Of a stretch of DNA of 46,135 nucleotides, positions 16,979-24,739 are shown piece by piece. This DNA is from Candidatus Velthaea versatilis (lineage in GTDB: Bacteria > Vulcanimicrobiota > Vulcanimicrobiia > Vulcanimicrobiales > Vulcanimicrobiaceae), in assembly GCA_003134035.1 (NCBI GenBank), contig PLAE01000198.1, positions 1 to 46,135 of the forward strand, read 5' to 3'. The position numbers and the translations under genes were made by a program. The notes under the pieces are model-generated. The model was not told where the DNA came from. It made no database searches and saw only the letters and a list, made by a program, of their open reading frames with translations. Numbering within the stretch: the first letter of the stretch is position 1; each line of letters starts with the position of its first letter.

Positions 16979-19528
16979 TCAGCGCCCATGACTCTCAAGC
17001 GTTGCGCTGGAACCTCGATCGCGGACACGCAGCGCCGCAGTCACGGTTTGTTCCAGACTCCATGTCCGGCCTTCGGCAATGCTCGCTGCGAGTTCGTGGT
17101 GTGCTAGAACCCCGCGCAGTCGTTCGAGGGTTTGATCAAGGAGCATCTGCAGCGGACGCCAATGCGGACGAGCCAATGCCGCGGCCAGGGCGTCGGATCC
17201 ACCGATGAGCTGCGCGGCAGTGCGCTCCTCCCCGAACAGCACCGCAATGCTGGACATCACCAGCAGGGCACCGCTGATCGCTCCTGGTCCGACGCGATGG
17301 GCCTGCATAAGCGCAGCTCGAGCGTCGGTCTGCGCCAGCTCGACATCGCCCGCCGCGAGCGCCGACAGGGCCGAGAGCGACAACCCCCAAACCGCGAGGT
17401 CCTCGCCCAAGCCATTGCGGCGATAGTATTCAATCGCCGTCCGAGCGTGCTTACGCGCCAGCCCGAATTCGCCGGCAGTAAACTCCGCATCGCCGAACAG
17501 GATGTGCGCGAGGCCAAAGACAAGCGAACCCTCAAGCGATCGAGCGATATCGAGCGCTTCGGTCAGCAGTATCCGACGCAGCGCAACCTGCGTCGCATCG
17601 ACCGTTCGCGATTTGGCGATCAAAGCGAAAGCAATCGTCACCGGTTCGCCCTCGTCGCGCGCAATCGCGAGCCCCTCGGTCGCGGCGCGGTCGGCCTCAT
17701 CGTTGCGACCCAGAAACGTTAGATGGAGCCCGGCGTATGCCAGCGCCGTCGCCAGCGACGCTCGACGGCTGAGGTTCCGGATGGAGGGGCCTTCAGGTAA
17801 GGTCCGATACATCTCGGCAGCTCGACTTGCGGCAATGACGGACCGCTCCGAATAACCGCCGTTGGAGTAACACTGGCATAGCGCGAGCTGGAGCGGCGCT
17901 TCGAGCACCGGGTCGGGAGCGGGTCCCAGCGCGCTTAAAGCTAACTCGCACCAGCGAGCATGCTCGGTATTGAGGGCCAGGACCAAGAACGTTGCATGCT
18001 GCGCTGCCGCGATTGTTGCGCCCAGAGCGACATCGTTCTGATCGACGACTGTCCAGCGCAATGCCGCGCGGAGGTTGTCAAGCTCAGGCTCGAGATCGGC
18101 AAGCCAAGCCGAAACCGATGGCTTGCCATACGTCGTATTGGCGCGGCGCAGGAAGTCGCGGAAATACGTGGCGTGCGCTGCGGCAACCGCCGCGTACTCG
18201 GCGTGTTCCACGAGCCGGTGGTGAGCGTAGGCGCGAGTGGTTTCCAGCATTTCATAGCGTGGGACGGCCGACCGCGTATCGACAACGACGAGTGATTTAT
18301 CGACCAGCGACGAGAGGATTGCCAAGATCTCCGCAGCTTGTACGGGGCCGCCAACGCAGATCGCTTCAGCGGCTTCTAGCGTCCACCCGGCAGCGAACGC
18401 GGCCAGCCGCCGAAAGACGCTTTGCTCGGCATCGCTCAGCAGACCGTAACTCCAATCAAGGAGCGCACGCAGCGTCTGATGGCGGGTCAAATTGGCGCCG
18501 GCCCGACCGGCGAATAGCAAAAACTGCCGATCAAGCGCACCGGCGAGTGTTTCGAGATTCATCGCGTTCATGCGCGCTGCGGCAAGTTCAATCGCCAGGG
18601 GCATCCCGTCGAGGCTCCTGCAGACCGTATGCAGCGTCTGCCACCTGCGATGATCATCATCAGCGAGGGCAAAGTGCGGCGCGATGTCCCGAGCGCGGTC
18701 CACAAACATGCGGATCGCGGGAGCATCGCGCAACTCCCCAAGACTGACCTCGACCGTCGACGATCGGGGCATCGCGAGTGGATCGAGCCGAATCACGCGC
18801 TCGCCGGCAATGTGCAGCGCTTCCCGGCTCGTGGCCAAGATGCGCACGGACGTGCAACGCTCGAGCAGCCGTTGAGCGACTGCCGCAGCAGCGCCTAACA
18901 CGTGCTCGCAGTTGTCCAACACGATAAGAGCGTGCTTCTCGACGAATTCCGCAATCCAAGCGTCGCTGATCATCGCTTCTAGGCGCTGTGGAATGCCCAG
19001 CGTTGCCGCGACCCGTGGTCCAACCATCATCGGGTCGGCCACCGGCGCGAGTTCTACCAGCCAGACTCCATCGGGGAAACGATCGATCAGCGGACGCGCC
19101 GTCTCGATCGCGAGGCGCGTCTTGCCGACCCCGCCCGGTCCTGTGAGCGTGACCAACCGATGCTCGGCCAGGTGCTTTTGAAGAGAGTCGCACTCGCGCT
19201 CGCGGCCCAGAAAACTGGCCAGGGCTAAGGGCAAGTTGTGCCGATTTGCCGGTTTGTCGTCGGTGATCGTGATAGGGCGACGACGCAACTGAGACTGCCG
19301 GGCCGCGGCCGCCTCGAATCGCTCACGATCCGCACCAGAAAGGCCAAGTCCGGTTGCCAGCATTTCTACGGTGTCGCGGTACGGCGAACGCCGCTCCCCG
19401 CGCTCGAGCGCACTGATCCCGTCGGTACTCATCCGGGCACGCTCCGCGAGGCGCTCTTGAGAAAGCCCCGACGCGAGCCGAAACTCTCGCAGTAGCTGAC
19501 CGAACCCCGTTGCCCGGTTGTCGTTCAA
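16979..19528 (-). CDS. XRE-family HTH regulator with NB-ARC (STAND) ATPase and TPR-like tail
   Basis: This 849-residue protein is read from TTG 19528, with AGAGGA 8 bases upstream. Residues about 8-62 form an XRE helix-turn-helix (LLREFRLASGLSQERLAERARMS). A STAND ATPase follows: TGPGGVGKTRLA (Walker A), ALIVLDNCEHV (Walker B), RILATSRE (sensor 1) and GMPLAIELAAAR (GxP motif). A winged-helix segment with LLDWSYGLLSDAEQSVFRRL comes next, and the last roughly 400 residues are helical repeats of TPR type. In such AfsR/MalT-like regulators the repeats sense a ligand and the ATPase switches oligomerisation and DNA binding. The catalase-fold gene directly downstream is its obvious candidate target or partner. 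Confidence 0.9.
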   Translation of the reverse strand: MNDNRATGFGQLLREFRLASGLSQERLAERARMSTDGISALERGERRSPYRDTVEMLATGLGLSGADRERFEAAAARQSQLRRRPITITDDKPANRHNLPLALASFLGRERECDSLQKHLAEHRLVTLTGPGGVGKTRLAIETARPLIDRFPDGVWLVELAPVADPMMVGPRVAATLGIPQRLEAMISDAWIAEFVEKHALIVLDNCEHVLGAAAAVAQRLLERCTSVRILATSREALHIAGERVIRLDPLAMPRSSTVEVSLGELRDAPAIRMFVDRARDIAPHFALADDDHRRWQTLHTVCRSLDGMPLAIELAAARMNAMNLETLAGALDRQFLLFAGRAGANLTRHQTLRALLDWSYGLLSDAEQSVFRRLAAFAAGWTLEAAEAICVGGPVQAAEILAILSSLVDKSLVVVDTRSAVPRYEMLETTRAYAHHRLVEHAEYAAVAAAHATYFRDFLRRANTTYGKPSVSAWLADLEPELDNLRAALRWTVVDQNDVALGATIAAAQHATFLVLALNTEHARWCELALSALGPAPDPVLEAPLQLALCQCYSNGGYSERSVIAASRAAEMYRTLPEGPSIRNLSRRASLATALAYAGLHLTFLGRNDEADRAATEGLAIARDEGEPVTIAFALIAKSRTVDATQVALRRILLTEALDIARSLEGSLVFGLAHILFGDAEFTAGEFGLARKHARTAIEYYRRNGLGEDLAVWGLSLSALSALAAGDVELAQTDARAALMQAHRVGPGAISGALLVMSSIAVLFGEERTAAQLIGGSDALAAALARPHWRPLQMLLDQTLERLRGVLAHHELAASIAEGRTWSLEQTVTAALRVRDRGSSATLESHGR

Positions 19529-19888
19529 TGCGCGGATCCTCTACTTCAGGTTATCACATTTTTCGATCGGACGCGTGAGGTGCACCGGGCGTTCGATATC
19601 GGAATCGGTGGTGGAACAGGCTGGCCGATGGGTGCGATCAATCGCCACACTCGGCGCCAAGTACGCCCGGTCAGCGGCCGGCGCGGACCTTCGTGAGCCT
19701 TCCCCACTATCTGTGGCACAAAATCCAGGGCCGCTGACGGCGCATGCGCCTACTATTTCGTGCGAGTGAATTCACCGGATGTCGGATCTTCGGAGAACCG
19801 GGTGGAAAAACGAGAAGAGGCGTCGCGGTGATTCACATCATGCTTTCGCTGCATTTACGAGTGCTTACTTGGCTAAGGCAGCTAAGCG

Positions 19889-20140
19889 TGAACATCCTCG
19901 CGTGCGTCCCCGCCGGCATCGGCGGATGGAGCAGACTACAAGGGCCGGCGCGGCTACGTCCGGCCGAAGGCTCCGGGTCCGCACGACATCGCGCTCTGCG
20001 GCCACAATCACGAGAAGTGGACCGTCCTCGACGGCGTCGTGAACCTCGACCCGCGGCGTGGGTCACCTGGCGGGCAAGCGCGACAGCGAAGCCCGCTGGG
20101 CGTGTTCAGGGCGGGGCTTGCTATCGGCAAGCCTATCTAA
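19889..20140 (+). pseudogene. Possible remnant of a small zinc-binding protein gene
   Basis: One frame reads through without start codon after a TGA and contains DGADYKGRRGYVRP and then HDIALCGHNHEKWTVLDG, ending IGKPI. The pattern of a Tyr-Val-Arg strand followed by a Leu-Cys-Gly-His-x-His segment resembles small Cys/His zinc proteins, but the expected first Cys pair is missing. There is no start codon in this frame. I treat it as a truncated or frameshifted relic with low certainty. Confidence 0.25.
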
Positions 20141-20171
20141 GCACCCCTCATCGGAGCCCACGGGAAAAGTG

Positions 20172-20203
20172 TTGTGCTCAATTTGTGCTCATACTTGTGC
20201 TCA
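20172..20203. repeat. Three direct repeats of TTGTGCTCA next to tRNA-Thr
   Basis: Exact copies lie at 20172-20180, 20183-20191 and 20195-20203, start-to-start 11 and 12 bp, close to one helical turn. They lie just beyond the 3' end and terminator of tRNA-Thr. Short tandem direct repeats at a tRNA 3' end are what integrase arm-type sites look like. No integrase gene remains. Confidence 0.75.
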
Positions 20204-20243
20204 AAACTAGCCGCTACAAGACACAACGAAAGACCACACGCCA

Positions 20244-20272
20244 ACAAAAAAACCCTGATTCTATCAGGGTTT
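20244..20272 (-). terminator. Intrinsic terminator of tRNA-Thr
   Basis: On the minus strand a perfect 10-bp stem (AAACCCTGAT, loop of 3, ATCAGGGTTT) runs into a T-rich tract of seven T. It begins 25 bases after the tRNA-Thr 3' end. Confidence 0.88.
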
Positions 20273-20297
20273 CTCGGAGTCTCTCGTGCTCAGTTTC

Positions 20298-20372
20298 TGG
20301 AGCTGCCGATGGGACTTGAACCCATGGTCTCCGCATTACCAATGCGGTGCTTTACCGCTAAGCTACGGCAGC
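20298..20372 (-). tRNA. tRNA-Thr (anticodon GGT)
   Basis: The minus strand folds into a full cloverleaf: acceptor arms GCTGCCG/CGGCAGC, D-loop AGCTTAGCGGTAAAGC, anticodon stem CCGCA/TGCGG with anticodon GGT (reads ACC), and T-loop GGTTCAAGTCC. Discriminator T and an encoded CCA end follow. The 3' end faces the TTGTGCTCA repeats. Confidence 0.95.
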
Positions 20373-20443
20373 GCGGTCCGGACCGAATCCGCTTCCGGCG
20401 CCGCACATACCTCCCGAAACCTGCCAAAAACTTCGGGCATGAA

Positions 20444-20473
20444 TTGACGCCTTCCCGCTCAGCGTGGTAAAGT
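20444..20473 (+). promoter_or_regulatory. Extended -10 promoter of the candidate RNA before tRNA-Cys
   Basis: TTGACG (20444-20449) and TAAAGT (20468-20473) are 18 bp apart, and TGG directly before the -10 gives an extended -10 element. Transcription would start near 20480. The match is partial, and no other promoter is evident for the terminator at 20584 or the tRNA-Cys at 20628. Confidence 0.5.
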
Positions 20474-20479
20474 CGCGGC

Positions 20480-20618
20480 AATGCTTCCTCGTCCGCTAGC
20501 ATGTCGCTGCTGTCCCTGTTGGCCACTGCTGGTGAGCCGGACGAATTAGGCGCGTCCTCGCAGCGAAGAGCGAGTCCGCACAGCGCCTTTCGTCGGCAAA
20601 CGGAGGGCGTTTTCTTTT
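20480..20618 (+). ncRNA. Candidate structured RNA or tRNA-Cys attenuator
   Basis: The roughly 140-nt stretch has pairing arms in regular order: CGTCCG (20490-20495) with CGGACG (20538-20543) enclosing the hairpin 20521-20538 (GGCCAC/GTG-A-GCC); then GGCGC (20549-20553) with GCGCC (20583-20587) enclosing CTCGC/GCGAG (20557-20574); then the terminator at 20584. The GCGCC arm overlaps the terminator's left arm, so the two structures exclude each other. I do not recognise a known family; the SRP, 6S and tmRNA hallmarks I looked for are absent. It lies ten bases before tRNA-Cys. Confidence 0.45.
20584..20618 (+). terminator. Intrinsic terminator upstream of tRNA-Cys
   Basis: A 10-bp stem (CGCCTTTCGT with ACGGAGGGCG, two G-U pairs, 6-nt loop) is followed by TTTTCTTTT. 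It ends ten bases before the tRNA-Cys 5' end, so it must stop something transcribed from upstream. Confidence 0.85.
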
Positions 20619-20627
20619 CATTAATAC

Positions 20628-20698
20628 GGCCATCTAGCCAAGTGGTAAGGCGGGAGCCTGCAAAGCTCCGACCGTGGGTTCGAATCCCGCGATGGCCT
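20628..20698 (+). tRNA. tRNA-Cys (anticodon GCA)
   Basis: Cloverleaf with acceptor GGCCATC/GATGGCC, anticodon stem GGAGC/GCTCC and anticodon GCA, T-loop GGTTCGAATCC, discriminator T. CCA is not encoded, unlike the other tRNA genes of this window. An intrinsic terminator lies directly upstream. Confidence 0.95.
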
Positions 20699-21300
20699 CG
20701 TTATTTTCATTGTCGGTAGCCGTGGGCAGAGATGTCAGCCCAATGAGGCTCGTGCATGTCGTTCGGTCGTCCGAAAGAAACACGGGTCAATTCTAAGATC
20801 ATCATGTCGTTGAATCGTGCAAGCCCCGGCGCACGCGGTATTTGTTACGTTCTTTATCAAATCGCCGTAAAGGCCCCGTCCTTCTGGGCGGAAAGTACGT
20901 CAAAGCGACCCAAGTCTCTCCCCAATCGAGCGTCATCCCGACGCCGTTTTGAGGCCCGATTGGGAAACGGAGGCTGTCATACTGCGTCACGCAAAGATTT
21001 TTGACCGCGCGCCGAGTCACGCCGATGCGCCGCTATGAGAGATGATTTCCCAGCCAAAGCCGACCCGCATCCGTGCGACCGCTGCCGGCATCGGCAAGAC
21101 GTTCACGAGCGCTTTCGCGGGTTTCGATATTGCCGCGCGTGCGAATGGGTGGGGCAAGCATGGCCGTGTTCAATGCGCAGCCTCGGTCGCCAGCGAACCC
21201 TCGACGCCCTGAGCTTCGAGCGCGAAGCATAGGGAAAGTTTGACGGTGGGAAACCAGCCGCAGCCGGTAAAGACCTCACAAACCGTTCGAGGTACATCTT
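20699..21300. other. Gap of about 600 bp after tRNA-Cys
   Basis: No well-supported gene. A minus-strand frame at 20802-21020 contains a coding-like stretch (FPIGPQNGVGMTLDWGETWV) without a start signal, and a plus-strand 65-codon frame at 21035 encodes a possible zinc ribbon (listed separately). GAGG at about 21289 serves the gene at 21301. Confidence 0.4.
21035..21232 (+). CDS. Possible 65-residue zinc-ribbon protein
   Basis: The frame starts at ATG 21035 and contains two Cys pairs, CDRC and CRAC, separated by 15 residues, the spacing of a small zinc ribbon, followed by a Trp-rich stretch. It lacks a clear ribosome binding site, and GC at third codon positions is lower than in the sure genes. 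It could be real or chance. Confidence 0.28.
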   Translation: MRDDFPAKADPHPCDRCRHRQDVHERFRGFRYCRACEWVGQAWPCSMRSLGRQRTLDALSFEREA

Positions 21301-22542
21301 ATGGCGAGCAGTGTCCCAACCATCATGAGCAGCGTCGTAGCCGCCAAGTCGCGGTTGCGCGAATCGTTTGATGTGAAGTCGGTCTTCGCGGAGGTCGAAG
21401 GCGAACTCGGCCGAGCAGCATCCGAGATTGCCGCCCGCGCGGCCGACGGCGAGCAGATCGTGCCGGAAATCTCGTACGCCGATATCCTTGCCGATACCGT
21501 CTCAACGGAGTTGGGGGACGCGGTCCGCGCTCGCGGATGTGCCATTATCCGCAACGTTTTCGCGCGCGATCAGGTCAGCGCGTGGAATACCGAATTGTCC
21601 GACTATCTCGAGCGCAACAGTTATCTCGACCGGGCCCGTGAAAAAGCGGGTCTCGATAAGTACTTCGAGACGCTGGAAAGCGGCAGGCCGCAGATCTACG
21701 GTATTTATTGGTCGCGCCCCCAAGTCGCGGCGCGCCAGTCCGAAAGTTTGACTCGGGCGCGGCTTTGGCTCAATCGCCTGTGGCATTCGCGACGCGGTGC
21801 CGGCGTCGATTTCACTCCTGATCGCCTGTGCAGCTACGCGGATCGCATCCGGCAACGCGAGCCGGGCGACAAGAGCTTGGGACTGTCGCCGCATATGGAC
21901 GGCGGCTCGGTCGAGCGCTGGCTCGATCCCGGCTTCGGGCGCGTCTACGCGAGCGTCTTCTCGGATCATTGGCACGAGTACGACCCCTTCGACGCGGCCT
22001 TCCGGCCCGACGTGAAAGAGATTCCATCACCCGCGGTATGCCGGATGTTCCGCACCTATCAGGGATGGACCGCGCTAACCGAACAGGGCCAAGGCGACGG
22101 CACCTTGCGCCTGCTGCCGATCCCGCGCGCGATCGTCTATCTGCTGCTGCGTCCGCTCCTCGATGACGTGCCCGCCGACTCGTTATGCGATGCCGCCCCA
22201 GGTCGCGCACTGGGCGCGTCCGAACGCTGGCATGCGCCGCTCTTACCTGCGTTCGTCTCAATCCCCAAGCTGTATCCGGGCGACACCATTTGGTGGCATC
22301 CCGACCTGCTTCACGCGGTCGAAGACGTCCACACCGGCAGCCGTTACAGCAACGTCATGTACATCAGCGCGGCGCCGGACTGTGCGAAGAACCGGGCGTT
22401 TCTCGAACTGCAGAAACCGGCGTTCGTCAGCGGCAAAAGCTCGCCCGATTTCGCGCCCGAAGATTACGAAGTCGACTTCAGCGGTCGCGCGACCCTCGCC
22501 GATCTCAGCCCGCTAGGACGCCAGCAGATGGGGTTCGGTTAA
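21301..22542 (+). CDS. DUF1479 (YbiU-like) 2-oxoglutarate/Fe(II) oxygenase-fold protein
   Basis: This is a 413-residue protein starting at ATG 21301 with GAGG about 8 bases upstream. It matches the DUF1479 family, of which E. coli YbiU is a member. Signature segments are [48 protein letters not shown] (a His-x-Asp pair suited to iron binding), [18 protein letters not shown] and the distal [19 protein letters not shown] with the second His, followed by [11 protein letters not shown]. The cupin-like layout fits a non-haem iron dioxygenase, but no substrate is known for the family. It ends by overlapping the convergent MCP gene by 4 bp, so there is no room for a separate terminator. Confidence 0.9.
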   Translation: MASSVPTIMSSVVAAKSRLRESFDVKSVFAEVEGELGRAASEIAARAADGEQIVPEISYADILADTVSTELGDAVRARGCAIIRNVFARDQVSAWNTELSDYLERNSYLDRAREKAGLDKYFETLESGRPQIYGIYWSRPQVAARQSESLTRARLWLNRLWHSRRGAGVDFTPDRLCSYADRIRQREPGDKSLGLSPHMDGGSVERWLDPGFGRVYASVFSDHWHEYDPFDAAFRPDVKEIPSPAVCRMFRTYQGWTALTEQGQGDGTLRLLPIPRAIVYLLLRPLLDDVPADSLCDAAPGRALGASERWHAPLLPAFVSIPKLYPGDTIWWHPDLLHAVEDVHTGSRYSNVMYISAAPDCAKNRAFLELQKPAFVSGKSSPDFAPEDYEVDFSGRATLADLSPLGRQQMGFG

Positions 22543-23876
22543 AAGAGCTCGATCATCAGGCCATGCGCCACGGGCTCAGAGGACCCGCCGAGAGCGGATT
22601 CATGCGATGAGCGCTGCTGGTGCATCACGTACGTCCCGTGCATTTCTTCGAGTAATCGGCGAACCTGCGGGATCTCGTCCGGCGAGCCGTTTCCGAGCAC
22701 GAAGTGCTGCAATTTTTCGGTATGACGGTCGAAGGCGCACAGCGCTTGCACGACCTGCTCGACTTGCTGGCGCGTCACGTCTTGGAACTGGAGGTTCGCC
22801 AGCGCGCCGATAACCAGCGCTGCGACTTCTTCTCCGTAACGCCCAACGGCTTGCACCGTCTGCTCCTGGGTCTCGATGAGCTGCCCCATATGCTGCGAGA
22901 GCGCCGTCAGCTCGTCCGAGATGCTGCTTCGCATTTCGTTGTGGCTGGCCTCGGAGCGTTCGAGCAACCGGCGAAAATCCGCCTGAAGCGAGAGGAACGC
23001 GCTCTCCACGTCGCCTTCAATACGCACGGCGAGCTCCGTAGAGCGGGTCGAGAGTTGCCTCACTTCGCGAGCCACGACGGCAAAAGTCCGCCCCGCATGG
23101 CCCGCGCGAGCGGCTTCGATCGATGCGTTCAAGGCGAGAATGTTCGTCCGCTCGGCAACTTCCTTGATCTCACCGATGAAGCTGAACAGTCGTCCGGCCG
23201 TATCGGCGAGTCCGACCCGCATCACTTCCTGGCTTTGCGTGCTGTCGCTGGACGCAACGCTACCCAATTGCAGCAACTTGGTGAAGGCCTCATCTTTTGA
23301 TAGCGTGACGAGGGCCTCGGACGCCTCCGCGGACTCGTGGATTCCGGCTAAAATGTGGTCGACGCAGCCATCAATCTGCTTGAGCTTTTCGACGATTGCC
23401 AAAGCCGCGCGACCAGTTTCCTCGGTAACATCGGTGAGCTGAGAGCGGACGATTTCCGTCAACCCGGCGGACGCACCGAGTTCAACGGAGACCGCACGCG
23501 TACGCTCAGCGGTGAACGCGGCCGCTTGCGCGCTGTCTGCCGACACCTGCGCGAGCATCTGCTCGATGTGCGATAGCGCTACGGCATGTGCGGCATCGCG
23601 CGCAGCAGCGGACTGCGCGAGCATGTCAGCGGCGCCGTGCGTCTCCGACTCGTCGCGCTTTTCGGTCTTGGCCGCGGCGAGAACCGGAGCGGGTGCGGGG
23701 CCGAGATCGACGGCAGCGCGGCGCTTGGCCCGATAAACGATCGCTGCACTAACCGCGATGAGCAGGCCGGCGCAAACACAAAGCCAACGCGGCGCGAACG
23801 CCGCTAGCGCCGCCAGCGCGAGGGCAACGACGATTAGCGCCCCGCTCGGTTCAACGCTGGATAACAACCGCCTCAA
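22539..23876 (-). CDS. Methyl-accepting chemotaxis protein with two N-terminal membrane helices and no sensor domain
   Basis: This 445-residue protein is read from TTG 23876, whose TTGA overlaps the stop of a 19-codon upstream ORF. Two adjacent hydrophobic helices ([17 protein letters not shown] and [18 protein letters not shown]) form a short hairpin anchor with practically no periplasmic loop. The rest is coiled coil with the conserved signalling tip [17 protein letters not shown] followed by [13 protein letters not shown] CheA/CheW contact tip is thus present, but no ligand-binding domain. It may sense membrane state or pair with other receptors. It is the last gene of the chemosensory operon starting at 33845. 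Confidence 0.88.
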   Translation of the reverse strand: MRRLLSSVEPSGALIVVALALAALAAFAPRWLCVCAGLLIAVSAAIVYRAKRRAAVDLGPAPAPVLAAAKTEKRDESETHGAADMLAQSAAARDAAHAVALSHIEQMLAQVSADSAQAAAFTAERTRAVSVELGASAGLTEIVRSQLTDVTEETGRAALAIVEKLKQIDGCVDHILAGIHESAEASEALVTLSKDEAFTKLLQLGSVASSDSTQSQEVMRVGLADTAGRLFSFIGEIKEVAERTNILALNASIEAARAGHAGRTFAVVAREVRQLSTRSTELAVRIEGDVESAFLSLQADFRRLLERSEASHNEMRSSISDELTALSQHMGQLIETQEQTVQAVGRYGEEVAALVIGALANLQFQDVTRQQVEQVVQALCAFDRHTEKLQHFVLGNGSPDEIPQVRRLLEEMHGTYVMHQQRSSHESALGGSSEPVAHGLMIELF

Positions 23877-23932
23877 AACGCACCCGCAGGCGTTGCCGCC
23901 TTCGAGTCATCAACGAACGAGATCGTCTTCAT
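23873..23932 (-). CDS. 19-codon CheY-like stub, start-stop coupled to the MCP gene
   Basis: ATG 23932 follows an AAAGGGA ribosome binding site at good distance. The peptide [19 protein letters not shown] matches the first residues of the operon's CheY (MKTIMLVDDSATM), including the two acidic-pocket Asp, then stops. Its TGA overlaps the TTG start of the MCP. It looks like the surviving beginning of a second receiver gene now serving to bring ribosomes to the MCP. Confidence 0.5.
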   Translation of the reverse strand: MKTISFVDDSKAATPAGAF

Positions 23933-23980
23933 TTCCAATTCCCTTTACTTGGAGACGGCTCGAACCGTTGTCCTCAGTAC

Positions 23981-24112
23981 TTATCGGCGAATCGCCTTGC
24001 AAACGACGTCGGAGTGCGCAAGCATAACGTACGGACCGTCGTTGCCGAGAATGAACGCGAGCTTCGTTACGGCGGTTACCGTCAGCGCCGTGCCGGCGGC
24101 AAAGACGGCCAT
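23981..24112 (-). CDS. Small 43-residue protein between cheY and the MCP gene
   Basis: The frame starts at ATG 24112 directly after an in-frame stop and ends at TAA 23981. Third-position GC is about 77 percent, like the neighbours, and the peptide has alternating hydrophobic residues (ALTVTAVTKLAFILGND, YVMLAHSDVVCKAI), suggesting a short beta-rich fold. No clear ribosome binding site is visible. I do not recognise the family. It lies 22 bp after cheY in the same direction and may be an unannotated member of the operon. Confidence 0.42.
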   Translation of the reverse strand: MAVFAAGTALTVTAVTKLAFILGNDGPYVMLAHSDVVCKAIRR

Positions 24113-24134
24113 AAGGTTTCATCGTGGAAGCGCC

Positions 24135-24512
24135 TCAAACGGCGCCATCGGGCAGTAACTGGCTTAGGACCTGCATGAGCGCGGCTCCGTCGACGGGTTT
24201 GACGAGCCAGCCGCTGGCACCGGCGGCTTTCGCCTCCTGGCGCCGCGCCGTTTGCGATTCTGTCGTCAGCATGAGGATCGGAACAAAGCGCAGCGCGGGA
24301 ATTTTCCGCGCCTCTTTGATGAGCTCGATGCCGTTCATCGCGCCCATATTGAGATCGGTGATGATCAGGTTCGGCTTCGCTCCGCCTTTGAGCAAAGCCA
24401 ACGCGCTTTCCGCGCTGGCGGCCGTCTGCGTACCGAACGCGGCCTTCTTGAGGAGTGCTTCCATGCTCATGAGCATGGTCGCCGAATCATCGACGAGCAT
24501 GATCGTTTTCAT
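24135..24512 (-). CDS. cheY: CheY single-domain response regulator
   Basis: This is a 125-residue receiver with no output domain. The active site is complete: Asp8 and Asp9 (LVDDS), phosphoacceptor Asp53 (ITDLNMG), Thr83/Thr84 (LTTES) and Lys105 (LVKPVD). CheA would phosphorylate it, and it would carry the signal to the motility or other output machinery, which is not encoded nearby. Its ATG overlaps the stop of the STAS-like gene by 4 nt (ATGA). Confidence 0.93.
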   Translation of the reverse strand: MKTIMLVDDSATMLMSMEALLKKAAFGTQTAASAESALALLKGGAKPNLIITDLNMGAMNGIELIKEARKIPALRFVPILMLTTESQTARRQEAKAAGASGWLVKPVDGAALMQVLSQLLPDGAV

Positions 24513-24739
24513 AGCAGCGGGCTTATCCAGCGAGCGAGAAACGGATCCGCCGGCCGCGCCGTGATCGCAGGTTTATACGCCAGCAGCGTCTGCAGCAGTG
24601 CCGCATGAAGATGGGTGCACGCCGCCAAGTCGACTTTGGGCTGCGCGCTATTTGCGAGCCAATCGGAAAACTCCAAGGCCTCGTCGGCGGTGCAAGAACC
24701 GACGAGAGACGCCTCGTCGTCGCGCAACTCGAGCGGCAC
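24509..24739 (-). CDS. Short STAS-like protein of the chemosensory operon
   Basis: This is a 76-residue protein starting at GTG 24739, the last base of the cheA stop codon. The pattern of short strands (VDLAACTHLHAALLQTLLAY and the tail PADPFLARWISPLL) resembles the truncated STAS-like proteins found beside cheA in several chemosensory operons. There is no obvious phosphorylatable Ser in the usual DxS loop; a Cys-Thr (ACTHLHAA) occupies the place. It may bind CheA or modulate phosphate flow; this is inferred from position. It overlaps cheA by 1 nt and cheY by 4 nt. Confidence 0.7.
   Translation of the reverse strand: MPLELRDDEASLVGSCTADEALEFSDWLANSAQPKVDLAACTHLHAALLQTLLAYKPAITARPADPFLARWISPLL

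Larger units (their letters stand above)
19529..20243. other. Gene-debris region beside the tRNA-Thr locus
   Basis: About 700 bp without an intact gene. Long overlapping frames here start without ribosome binding sites and have shadow composition. It contains the gene remnant at about 19889-20140 and the triple TTGTGCTCA repeat at 20172-20203. The composition and the position at a tRNA 3' end suggest the scar of an integrated element. Confidence 0.45.

Noticed and set aside
16979-19528. STAND protein as an Avs-type antiphage sensor
   Set aside because: It has an XRE DNA-binding head and no nuclease, protease or TIR effector, so a transcription regulator fits better.
20290-20526. Minus-strand ORF covering tRNA-Thr
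   Set aside because: It reads through the tRNA and the promoter region of the candidate RNA and has no family resemblance.
20480-20618. SRP RNA or 6S RNA for the candidate transcript
   Set aside because: The SRP GGAAG-type apical loop and the long 6S bubble are not present on either strand.
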